17,379 nucleotides of DNA, taken from JBAWAP01 sp049589355. GTDB lineage: Bacteria > Chloroflexota > Anaerolineae > VGOG01. Both the position numbers and the translations under genes were made by a program. The notes under the pieces were generated by a model. It did not search any database. It worked only from the letters and a program-made list of their open reading frames with translations, and had not been told where the DNA came from. The DNA is taken from NCBI GenBank assembly GCA_049589355.1, contig JBAWAP010000075.1, forward strand, positions 1 through 17,379, given 5' to 3'. Positions 1 to 6,688 of this stretch are shown here, one piece after another. Position 1 is the first letter of the stretch; each line of letters starts with the position of its first letter.

Positions 1-763
1 CACCCCCACGCGGGTGGGGAAAACTTGGATGTCTATGCCAGATAGAACGACCTCCATCGGTTCACCCCCACGCGGGTGGGGAAAACGAACTGGAGGACGC
101 GAGGGAATAGCGATGGAAACGGTTCACCCCCACGCGGGTGGGGAAAACGTCATAATCTGCCACCTCGCCATCGCTATAATACGGTTCACCCCCACGCGGG
201 TGGGGAAAACTGAGAGATTCCTTCGCTTCTTCCTTAGTGATGTCGGTTCACCCCCACGCGGGTGGGGAAAACGAATATAATTTGGTTTATTGGAATATGA
301 ATAATCGGTTCACCCCCACGCGGGTGGGGAAAACACAATCCGATCCTGGCCGCCCTCTTCAGCAAACGGTTCACCCCCACGCGGGTGGGGAAAACTTTTT
401 GCCAAAGGCCCTCGGAGTATCTTTCCTTCGGTTCACCCCCACGCGGGTGGGGAAAACCACGGACGTGAAGGTGTGGGAGAGCGAGTACTGCGGTTCACCC
501 CCACGCGGGTGGGGAAAACGCTCGAAGCCGTGTCGCTCAGATCCAGCCATTCGGTTCACCCCCACGCGGGTGGGGAAAACCGCATCCCAGACAGCCTCCA
601 GCGTTTGCTCGGCGGTTCACCCCCACGCGGGTGGGGAAAACGAATCCAGCGACTCCTGCTGTTCGCTGCTTTACGGTTCACCCCCACGCGGGTGGGGAAA
701 ACTATCTAACTGCTTCCTGTCCGTCTGGATGGTTCGGTTCACCCCCACGCGGGTGGGGAAAAC
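1..763 (-). CRISPR. Type I-E CRISPR array, 13 repeats and 12 spacers, leader-distal end cut by window
   Basis: Thirteen repeats begin at 1 (last 24 nt only), 58, 120, 182, 244, 306, 367, 429, 491, 552, 613, 674 and 735. Each is 29 nt and all visible copies are identical. Spacers are 33 nt (seven) or 32 nt (five) and are unrelated to each other. Read on the minus strand, the repeat has a 6-bp stem with a 4-nt loop, CCCCAC-CCGC-GTGGGG, followed by the 8-nt tail GTGAACCG. This matches the layout of the E. coli type I-E repeat, where Cas6e cuts after the stem and leaves an 8-nt 5' handle. The array is therefore transcribed leftward, in the same direction as the cas genes, and the newest spacer is at 703-734 beside cas2. 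Because the array runs off position 1, 12 spacers is a minimum. Confidence 0.98.
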
Positions 764-804
764 CCCTAGCAATTCCGCCAAAAACCGCGAGAAACCAATT
801 TGAA
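764..804 (-). promoter_or_regulatory. Very short CRISPR leader between cas2 and the first repeat
   Basis: Only 41 nt separate the cas2 stop codon from the leader-proximal repeat. On the minus strand the stretch contains T-rich runs (TTGGTTTCTCGCGG, GTTTTTGGCGG) but no promoter I would accept. Pre-crRNA is therefore probably made by read-through from the cas operon, or from a promoter inside cas2. Leader identity is inferred from position and repeat orientation only. Confidence 0.6.
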
Positions 805-1089
805 TCAGTCGCCACTAGACGGCAAGCGGATCAGTTGCAGCCCGTCGAACTCGACAATTTCCCGTTGGGTGTCGCCGTGGGCGCGCATCTTGAATCGCTG
901 CTCGGTGTTGGTAGACCAAATCTGGACGACGCCACCCGCGCGCTTGGCCTTGCAGCATTTGTCCCACAGGCGGTCGCGGACCATGGCATTCACGTGGCCC
1001 ACAAAGAGGCCAGGATGAGGCTCGATCAGCCAGCGAGTCAGCTCACCTCGCAAAGAGACTGGCACTTTCTCCAGAACCATCACTACCAT
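805..1089 (-). CDS. cas2: CRISPR-associated endonuclease Cas2, type I-E
   Basis: This 94-residue protein is the structural partner of Cas1 in the spacer-integration complex. The sequence shows the Cas2e signature: MVVMVLEKVPVSLRGELTRW at the start, then WLIEPHPGLFVGHVNAMVRD and VQIWSTNTEQRF, all hallmarks of the E. coli-type (CasF/ygbF) subfamily. The length is usual for Cas2e. The start at 1089 is preceded on the minus strand by a purine-rich GGAGGGAGAAG and gives the family's normal N-terminus; an in-frame ATG three codons later would shorten the first beta strand. The gene overlaps the 3' end of cas1 by 47 bp and its stop lies 41 nt before the CRISPR array. Confidence 0.96.
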   Translation of the reverse strand: MVVMVLEKVPVSLRGELTRWLIEPHPGLFVGHVNAMVRDRLWDKCCKAKRAGGVVQIWSTNTEQRFKMRAHGDTQREIVEFDGLQLIRLPSSGD

Positions 1090-2008
1090 TGTCTTCTCCC
1101 TCCAAAATCAGATCAGACGGCAGCGACCAAAGCGGCTCGGGGCGCGCCGGGTCACTGTCTGCTTCCTGTCCAGCCACCAACACTTCCTCCGACATGCCCA
1201 GTAGATAGTCTATGTCTGGCAGAATGCGCTTCAGCAGACGGTGCTCTCTGAACGCCTCCCGACAGGCTTCCCGGACGCGCGGCCCTACCCTCTCTTTGGA
1301 TTCCGCTACAATGCGAAAGGCAAGCGGGATGGTCACCTCCACTTTGTAGAGATCGGCGATGTCGTAGACGAAGGAGAGTTGTTTGCCGGTATGGATAAAG
1401 CCCAGAGCGGGGGAGTACCCGCCCGACACAATGGCGGCGTGGCACAGGCCGTTGAGCAGGGCGTGGGCCGCCGACAGGGCACGGTTGACCGGGTCGCTGC
1501 TGTTCCAGTTTGAGCGATCATAGTACCGTCCGCACCAGGGCACGCCATAGGCGCGGCTGGCCTCGGCGTAAGCGTTGCGGACGCGCGCGCCTTCCTTGCC
1601 GCGAATCTGGAACAGATTCAGATCCGGGTCCAGTTCCCCTCCAAAGCGGTAGTGGTACATGCGCATCACCACCTCGAGCCGTTTCTGGGGATCGCTGACT
1701 AGCTCAGCCTGTTTCAGTAGGTGGTAGGCTTTGCGCGTCTCCCCGCCGCCCTGAGCGTAGCAACGCGTGCCATCCTCGCCACACCAGACCACCAGGCAAC
1801 CGTTATCGGCCAGGGCTTTGATGGCAGCGTGGGTGATGACGGTGCCGGGGCCAAGCATCAACACCGATAGCGCAGCGGCGGGGATCATGGTGCGACCTTC
1901 TTTGTCTACGCACTCGACGGCCTTGTGCTTTTGTTGAACGCGGACGTGCTCCAGGTAGAGATAGCTCAAGCTGTCGCGCAACTTGGGCAGTTCGTGTAGA
2001 TCACGCAT
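1043..2008 (-). CDS. cas1: CRISPR-associated integrase Cas1, type I-E
   Basis: This 321-residue protein is the catalytic subunit of the Cas1-Cas2 integrase that inserts new spacers at the leader end of the array. The expected metal-binding residues are present: E139 in RGKEGARVRNAY, H206 in GFIHTGKQ, and D216/D219 in FVYDIADLYK, corresponding to E141, H208, D218 and D221 of E. coli Cas1. The N-terminal LYLEHVRVQQKHKAVE strand region and the LMLGPGTVITHAAIKALADN segment are typical of Cas1e. The start at 2008 has AAAGGGG about 8 nt upstream. The last roughly 15 codons overlap cas2 and encode a Ser/Gly/acidic tail (residues about 303-321) beyond the usual Cas1e end of about 305 residues. Confidence 0.97.
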   Translation of the reverse strand: MRDLHELPKLRDSLSYLYLEHVRVQQKHKAVECVDKEGRTMIPAAALSVLMLGPGTVITHAAIKALADNGCLVVWCGEDGTRCYAQGGGETRKAYHLLKQAELVSDPQKRLEVVMRMYHYRFGGELDPDLNLFQIRGKEGARVRNAYAEASRAYGVPWCGRYYDRSNWNSSDPVNRALSAAHALLNGLCHAAIVSGGYSPALGFIHTGKQLSFVYDIADLYKVEVTIPLAFRIVAESKERVGPRVREACREAFREHRLLKRILPDIDYLLGMSEEVLVAGQEADSDPARPEPLWSLPSDLILEGEDNGSDGSGESASLFAR

Positions 2009-2054
2009 GGTACAAACCCCTTTCGATTGTTAAGGTACAAACCCGGGCTTGTAC
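2009..2054 (-). promoter_or_regulatory. Direct repeat and palindrome just upstream of cas1
   Basis: The 11-mer GGTACAAACCC occurs at 2009-2019, abutting the cas1 start codon, and again at 2034-2044. The second copy is part of a 20-bp palindrome at 2035-2054, with outer arms GTACAA and TTGTAC, core CCCGGG and one mismatched pair. This could be an operator for the adaptation module or an RNA element. No convincing -35/-10 pair was found here, so a separate cas1 promoter is not supported. Confidence 0.45.
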
Positions 2055-2063
2055 GTTGTTGGG

Positions 2064-2097
2064 AGACCTGACGGGTTTTGGGAAACCCGTCAGGTCT
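2064..2097. repeat. Perfect 15-bp stem-loop between cas6e and cas1
   Basis: Arms 2064-2078 and 2083-2097 are perfect reverse complements around the 4-nt loop TGGG. The arm reads AGACCTGACGGGTTT. In the direction of cas transcription the hairpin is followed by CCCAAC, not by a U-run, so it does not look like a standard intrinsic terminator. It resembles the REP-type palindromes scattered in genomes of this kind. It may act as an mRNA stabiliser or processing site between the interference genes and cas1-cas2. Confidence 0.75.
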
Positions 2098-2105
2098 GAC
2101 GATTC

Positions 2106-2762
2106 TCACGCTTGTGGTTGGGCCAGGGAGAGCAGGCCAAAACCCAGCCCTTTGCCGCTGCCCACGCCCCGGCGGACGGTCTCACACAGTCGGTCGGGAT
2201 CCGTTACCTGCAACAGGCCGTCGAACTGGACGGCCAGCAGCTTCAGCTTATGGCGCTCCTCATCGCGGCGCACATACCCGTTGACGGTGTCCTGGTTGCT
2301 GGTGCGGACAGAGAGCACGCGGAAGCCGCCCTGCTCGCCTTTGCGCTTCAGCCACTCGATCTGCTCTTCCTCGCGGTAGAGGCCCACCCTTTTGTGCGTC
2401 TCATCGTCAAACCTGCGCTTGACGGTAGGATTGGCCCGCAGTCGGAAGGCCAGCACCTGGCCGGGGGCCAGGTTGAGGTCGAAGGGTTTGACGGCCGGGT
2501 TGGGTTCGTCCACCGGTAAGAGGTAACCGCGCGCCTCCGGCTCCGCCAGCCATGACCAGTCGGGCAACGTCAGCGATTGCACCAGCAGGGTCAGCGCGTC
2601 GGTGCGCGGATTGGTGTCCAGGCGGAAGAGGACGCGCTCGGCTTCCGGCTCCAGGTCGTCGGGGAAGGCCTTCATCAGGCTACGGTGCATCTGGTAGGGG
2701 GCGGCTACCTCTTTTTGCACGCGGCGGTTGCGCGGGTTAAGGATCAGTCGGGAGAGGTACAT
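2106..2762 (-). CDS. cas6e: CRISPR RNA endoribonuclease Cas6e (CasE)
   Basis: This 218-residue protein cuts pre-crRNA at the base of the repeat stem and stays bound to the crRNA 3' hairpin in Cascade. The start MYLSRLILNPRNRRVQ is typical. The catalytic pair is visible as Y23 and H26 in APYQMHRSL, the same spacing as in the T. thermophilus enzyme. The middle segment FRLRANPTVKR and the glycine-rich GVGSGKGLGFGLLSL motif near the C-terminus (about 199-213) are family hallmarks; the latter contacts RNA. The start lies 19 bp inside the end of cas5, implying translational coupling. It is the last gene before the 97-nt gap that precedes cas1. Confidence 0.96.
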   Translation of the reverse strand: MYLSRLILNPRNRRVQKEVAAPYQMHRSLMKAFPDDLEPEAERVLFRLDTNPRTDALTLLVQSLTLPDWSWLAEPEARGYLLPVDEPNPAVKPFDLNLAPGQVLAFRLRANPTVKRRFDDETHKRVGLYREEEQIEWLKRKGEQGGFRVLSVRTSNQDTVNGYVRRDEERHKLKLLAVQFDGLLQVTDPDRLCETVRRGVGSGKGLGFGLLSLAQPQA

Positions 2763-3457
2763 GGGTCGGCCTCCTTAACGCAGGTGGAAAGTGACAGACG
2801 CTTCTCGCAGGTGTAGCGGGGCGCAAACGTGCGCCGCGAGTGCGAGGCGATTTCATCCCGGCGGCGTATGCCCTCACCCGGGCTACTTTCGATGACGGCA
2901 CGCACTTCAACAGTCTCGGCCTCTCTGGGTAACGGATGAGGGGGACGCGCACAGAGAGCAGTTTCCAGATCGGGGAAATCCCCCACGCCGTCGAAAGGCG
3001 GGCGGCTAGGTGGACAAGATTTGCGTCCCAGATAGATGGGCCAGTGCGGTGACTGAATGGAGTCAGCTAGACAGGCGATCAACTCAGGCACACCCTGCAA
3101 AGCAACTAGGAACGAGGCATCACAAAGGTAATGGCGCCAAGTCTCCTCGGTGTGCGGGCGACCACTGCTCAACTTGGGCTTGCCTTCTGCGGTCAGCAGG
3201 GCGGGATAGGGATACCCACCGCCGACGGTGTGATAGTCAATGAGATGCGTGCCCGGCTTATCGCAACGCACGCCCATCCGCAACGATTGGGAAAGCTGTC
3301 GCAATGCCTCGTCGGTGTTGATGCCCAGGGCACAACCTAGCAGGCCGATGACGCCGGACTTGGTCGGCTCTGGCGCGGTGTCGCGGACGCTCCAGCGTCC
3401 GCGTTCTCCCCAGGATTGCAGCGGGCCTTCCAGCCGTAAAAACAGCGTGTTGGCCAT
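2744..3457 (-). CDS. cas5: Cascade subunit Cas5e (CasD)
   Basis: This 237-residue protein binds the 5' handle of the crRNA and caps the Cas7 backbone. Diagnostic segments are LFLRLEGPLQSWGERGRW at the N-terminus, PTKSGVIGLLGCALG (about 31-45), and HWPIYLGRKSCPPSRPP, the Cas5e signature loop region. The gene starts 4 nt after the cas7 stop, with GGAGGGA inside the 3' end of cas7 as ribosome binding site. It ends overlapping cas6e by 19 bp. Length is close to E. coli CasD, and no truncation or catalytic Cas5d-type features were seen. Confidence 0.95.
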   Translation of the reverse strand: MANTLFLRLEGPLQSWGERGRWSVRDTAPEPTKSGVIGLLGCALGINTDEALRQLSQSLRMGVRCDKPGTHLIDYHTVGGGYPYPALLTAEGKPKLSSGRPHTEETWRHYLCDASFLVALQGVPELIACLADSIQSPHWPIYLGRKSCPPSRPPFDGVGDFPDLETALCARPPHPLPREAETVEVRAVIESSPGEGIRRRDEIASHSRRTFAPRYTCEKRLSLSTCVKEADPCTSPD

Positions 3458-3461
3458 AGGG

Positions 3462-4598
3462 TTATCCCTCCGGCAGAAGCGCCGCCAGCCACTCCTGCAA
3501 CTTTGAGAGTGAGGGCATGACCTCCGCCTCTGGCAAAGTATAGTCCTGCACAGTGGTCATGGCGCGTTGGTCTATTTTCTTCAGATCGAAGGTCGTGCCG
3601 ATACGGGCCACATAGTCATCCAACTTAGCGACGGCGTCGTCCATCAGCGTGTGCTTACGATCTTGGCGAGCCGGCTTGAGGAAAGCGTTAGCGTAGCTGA
3701 CGGGCAAGTTCTTCTCCCTCACCTCTACCAAGATAAGATCAGGCAGGTTGTGGGCAGCGAAGGTGTTCTGTTTGCCGGAGGGCTGCGCCGTGGCCGCCGC
3801 TTCGAGCAGGGCCAGCACCGCCCGCCGGGCTACTTCGGTGTCATTGCCCAGGTTCTTGCACAACTCCTCCCAGTGGACGTTGAAGTATTTGTAGTACGTG
3901 GAGCTATTATACTCCACATCGCCGATATGGCCCGCACCGGATTCGCCGGAGATATCGTCCACGGCGGTGAAGTAGTCGAATTCCTGCTCCAACGCGTTGA
4001 CGGAGAGAGCGTGGGCGACCTGCACGGCGGCCTGCACGTCCTCGAAGGCGTAGGAGGTGGTCATCCGTCCGAACATCGCCACGTCCACGGAACGAGGCAG
4101 GCTCGCGCCTACAGCTTTGGTGATGTCTTCGATTTTCATATCGGCCCATTTTTTCGCCTCTTGCTCCTGGTAGAGGGCCAACAGCTTTTCGGCCAGTGGA
4201 CGCAGTTCGTTTGGGCCAATGAAGATGAGCTGTCGGGTCTCAAGGACTCCGTCCTCGCTGTCCTGGTCTTCCTCCACCTTGCCCCGGCCCCGGCCTGATT
4301 CGCTACCGATTTCCGGCACGCGAATGACGATGTCCTTGATGATGTCATCATCTACATCCATCGCCTTCAATTCGTCACGAATCAGGCCAGGCAAGCGCTT
4401 GGTGCGAACGGCTAGCAGTTCACCGTTCTTGAAAGCTTTCGCGAAGGTCTCCGACATGCGAATGCTGCGCTTGAGGCACTGGCTGGAGATGCGGCCTCGC
4501 AATACGCCGCCGAAGTAGGCGTTCTTGGGGGAACCGGTATCATCGCGGTTCAGATTCGATGGTGCATAATTCTGCAACATATGGATTTGGATCAACAT
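3462..4598 (-). CDS. cas7: Cascade backbone subunit Cas7e (CasC, Cse4)
   Basis: This 378-residue protein polymerises along the crRNA to form the Cascade backbone. Recognisable segments are MLIQIHMLQNYAPSNLNRDD at the start, GGVLRGRISSQCLKRSIR (about 31-48), ASLPRSVDVAMFGRM in the middle, and GAGHIGDVEYNSSTYYKYF in the second half, all characteristic of Cas7e. A strong AAGGAGGAT lies about 9 nt before the start. A 52-nt gap separates it from cse2 upstream, the largest gap among the interference genes; several Cas7 copies are needed per Cascade, so an independent strong ribosome binding site makes sense. Confidence 0.96.
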   Translation of the reverse strand: MLIQIHMLQNYAPSNLNRDDTGSPKNAYFGGVLRGRISSQCLKRSIRMSETFAKAFKNGELLAVRTKRLPGLIRDELKAMDVDDDIIKDIVIRVPEIGSESGRGRGKVEEDQDSEDGVLETRQLIFIGPNELRPLAEKLLALYQEQEAKKWADMKIEDITKAVGASLPRSVDVAMFGRMTTSYAFEDVQAAVQVAHALSVNALEQEFDYFTAVDDISGESGAGHIGDVEYNSSTYYKYFNVHWEELCKNLGNDTEVARRAVLALLEAAATAQPSGKQNTFAAHNLPDLILVEVREKNLPVSYANAFLKPARQDRKHTLMDDAVAKLDDYVARIGTTFDLKKIDQRAMTTVQDYTLPEAEVMPSLSKLQEWLAALLPEG

Positions 4599-4630
4599 GG
4601 TCTATATCCTCCTTGAAAAGTTGTTTTGGA

Positions 4631-4643
4631 GACCCTCCGGGTC
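4631..4643. repeat. Small palindrome in the cse2-cas7 gap
   Basis: GACCC-TCC-GGGTC forms a 5-bp stem with a 3-nt loop in the 52-nt spacer between the cse2 stop and the cas7 start. It is short and may be chance. If real, it could be a processing or stability site ahead of the gene for the most abundant Cascade subunit. Confidence 0.3.
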
Positions 4644-4650
4644 AATGTAG

Positions 4651-5133
4651 CTATTCACCCGCAAAATAGGCGCGGGCCCAGTTTTCCTGCACGTATCGCT
4701 TGGGATGATCCCAGGCAAGCAAGTCCTGCAACAAGTGGGGCCAATTCACAGCGACACGCTTGCTATCCAGAAAGCGGATAGCCTGTCGCAAGCGGAAGGG
4801 CAGTTGCTCCCGATCCGCGTCCAGCAGGACTTCCACCCGCCGGTCAAGACCTTGGGCATACTTCTCATCTCGCGCCAGGTAAAGCGAGTGGCCCAGGTTC
4901 TCCACGTCGCCTCCCTCTGCCAGAGGAAAGAGAGTAGCAACCAGGAAGTAGGTCTGTTCTTGGTACTGCGGCACATTGGGCGGCAGCAGCCGGAAGAAGA
5001 GGCCCAGCACGTTGTGGGATTCAGCCAAGGTGCGCCCGGCATTCCGCTTGAGACGCGCCCGCTCACCGGCGTCGAGTTGTTCCAGGCGCTCGCAAAACTC
5101 GGTGACTCTGGGGTCAAAGTTCGGTTCACTCAT
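4651..5133 (-). CDS. cse2: Cascade small subunit Cse2 (CasB, Cas11e)
   Basis: This 160-residue all-helical protein lines the belly of Cascade and stabilises the R-loop. Family-typical parts are the LDAGERARLKRNAGRTLAES segment (about 20-39), FFRLLPP (about 46-52), TYFLVATLFPLAEGG, and the C-terminal FRLRQAIRFLDSKRVAVNWP block that carries basic residues for nucleic-acid contact. Size matches E. coli CasB. The start ATGAGTGA overlaps the end of cse1 by 8 bp, indicating coupled translation. Confidence 0.94.
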   Translation of the reverse strand: MSEPNFDPRVTEFCERLEQLDAGERARLKRNAGRTLAESHNVLGLFFRLLPPNVPQYQEQTYFLVATLFPLAEGGDVENLGHSLYLARDEKYAQGLDRRVEVLLDADREQLPFRLRQAIRFLDSKRVAVNWPHLLQDLLAWDHPKRYVQENWARAYFAGE

Positions 5134-6685
5134 CGTGTAACTGCTCCTTTCGTTTTGTGTTCAATCGGAAGTCGCAGATCCTGCGGCCCGTGACGCGCTT
5201 CCGCAGCGACGCCGCGTCGCTGCCTGTCATCTCGGAGTAGGTCTTGAAAGCTGCTTTGCCCTCCGCGACCACGCGATCCACCCAGGCGCGGCGGGTAGCT
5301 TCCCGCGTTTCGGGTTCGGCTACGGCCAGCACGAAATCGCGGAAGGGGGCAGCCAACGCAGCCCAATAAGCGTTCACCATGCGACGGCGCAGGGTTTCGT
5401 GGTGTTCGGTCCTGCCGTCTTCGCTGAGGAAGGTTTTGCGGAAGGTGCTGCTGATGATGCCGGCGCAGTCGGCGGCAAAGCTGATGGCTTGGCGCACTTC
5501 TTCGCTGCCTTCAAAGTCGTGGAGAAGCGAGACCGGCACATCGAAGCCGGCGTCGAGCCATTCGAAGACCTTCATCCGCATATCGGTGCGTATCCCGATG
5601 CAGCGGAACGGATAGATGTCCACATCATCACACAGGCCCTCTTCGGCCAACTGATAGAGGACGCTCGGCGGCTGCGTGCGACCCTTTGCTCCTTCATCAA
5701 CGGGGGACGGCAGAAACAGAGACGCGAACTCGCGCCATAGCACCTTGCCCTCCAGGGGACGGACGGGTACCGGACCCATTTTGTCGCGTATACGGTAAGC
5801 CGCGAACGGATCAAACCAGAACGGCGCATCTTTGGGGCGGCTTTCGCCCATTTCGTAGATCATCGTGCGCACACCCCACTTGCTCTCCTGTCCGCAGCGG
5901 GAGCAAGATTTGTGCAGCAGTTCGGGATGCAGGCGCACGCGACGCGCGGGGAAGGTGAGGCTATGCAGGTAGCTCACCTCGTGTACGATGGCCTTGAGTT
6001 CGACAATAGGCTCTCGTCTCCACCAGACGGCGTCCTCAGCGGTGGAGGCGGCCTTGGGTTGATAGGGTGGCAACACCAGTGAAGCCGCCAGGCTCTCGAA
6101 GAGCGCCTCACCACCGGGCAGAACGTAGATAGGCGGCACGCCATTGATGGAGGGTTTGATTCCCGCTCCGCCAGAGGTGGCAAACGCGGGAATGATAAGC
6201 AGACCTCGGGCGGCACACGTCGGGCAGAAGGCATTGTCCTCCGCCACGCCGTGGCGATAGTGCGTTACCGCGCTGCCAGCAGGGATCTGGGGCATCAGAT
6301 ATGTGACTGTCTTAGTTCTGGCCCGCTTGGACGGCGTTCGCGGCAGGTCTGCACTTTGCAGGAAAGGCGCGTCCACGGAGAATAGGTCGAAGCGGGGCGC
6401 GTACCGTTCGCCAAAGGCGCGAACCTCAGCCTCCGGGAAGTGCCCCTCCGCCCATAGGCGATGCAGATCGTCCGGACGCTGTGGTTCGAGCGCGTCCTGA
6501 AGGACAGCCATGAGTAGCCGGTGAATGCCGACGATGACCAGCGGCGAGGGATCATAGATGGCGCGGAAATCACCGGCCCGCAACAGCGTTTCCTGAATGC
6601 CTGTTTGCGCCAACGAGCCGTCGGTGCGCTCCAATGTGATCCACGGCTCAGTCCACAGGTTAAACGAAGGTTCGGATTGTGTCAT
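5126..6685 (-). CDS. cse1: Cascade large subunit Cse1 (CasA, Cas8e)
   Basis: This 519-residue protein recognises the PAM, opens the DNA and recruits Cas3. The N-terminus SFNLWTEPWITLERTDGS is diagnostic of Cse1. The L1-type loop region lies around residues 118-145 (TKTVTYLMPQIPAGSAVTHY). GVPPIYVLPGG and SLVLPPYQP are also typical. Four cysteines in two pairs, C154/C157 and C261/C264, could form a zinc site. The C-terminal four-helix bundle (about 380-515) carries VSLLHDFEGSEEVRQA and KAAFKTYSEMTG. The start is 3 nt after the cas3 stop, with AAAGGAG about 9 nt upstream located inside cas3. Confidence 0.96.
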   Translation of the reverse strand: MTQSEPSFNLWTEPWITLERTDGSLAQTGIQETLLRAGDFRAIYDPSPLVIVGIHRLLMAVLQDALEPQRPDDLHRLWAEGHFPEAEVRAFGERYAPRFDLFSVDAPFLQSADLPRTPSKRARTKTVTYLMPQIPAGSAVTHYRHGVAEDNAFCPTCAARGLLIIPAFATSGGAGIKPSINGVPPIYVLPGGEALFESLAASLVLPPYQPKAASTAEDAVWWRREPIVELKAIVHEVSYLHSLTFPARRVRLHPELLHKSCSRCGQESKWGVRTMIYEMGESRPKDAPFWFDPFAAYRIRDKMGPVPVRPLEGKVLWREFASLFLPSPVDEGAKGRTQPPSVLYQLAEEGLCDDVDIYPFRCIGIRTDMRMKVFEWLDAGFDVPVSLLHDFEGSEEVRQAISFAADCAGIISSTFRKTFLSEDGRTEHHETLRRRMVNAYWAALAAPFRDFVLAVAEPETREATRRAWVDRVVAEGKAAFKTYSEMTGSDAASLRKRVTGRRICDFRLNTKRKEQLHDE

Positions 6686-6688
6686 AGA

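Noticed and set aside
87..181. 10-nt complementarity between neighbouring spacers at 87-119 and 149-181 (ATAGCGATGG with CCATCGCTAT)
   Set aside because: The match does not extend in either direction, and short complementarity between unrelated spacers is expected occasionally.
710..722. 13-nt identity between the newest spacer and a segment of cas1 (1159-1171), as possible self-targeting
   Set aside because: The match lies away from the seed end of the spacer and covers under half of it. Across all spacers and both strands of the window, a match of this length is not very unlikely by chance.
14..803. Long open frames across the CRISPR array with repeated GSPPRGWGK, VHPHAGGEN and FTPTRVGKT motifs
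   Set aside because: These are translations of the CRISPR repeat in different frames. They have no ribosome binding sites and change with each spacer.
2064..2097. Intrinsic terminator between cas6e and cas1
   Set aside because: The hairpin is strong but is followed by CCCAAC rather than a T-run in the direction of transcription.
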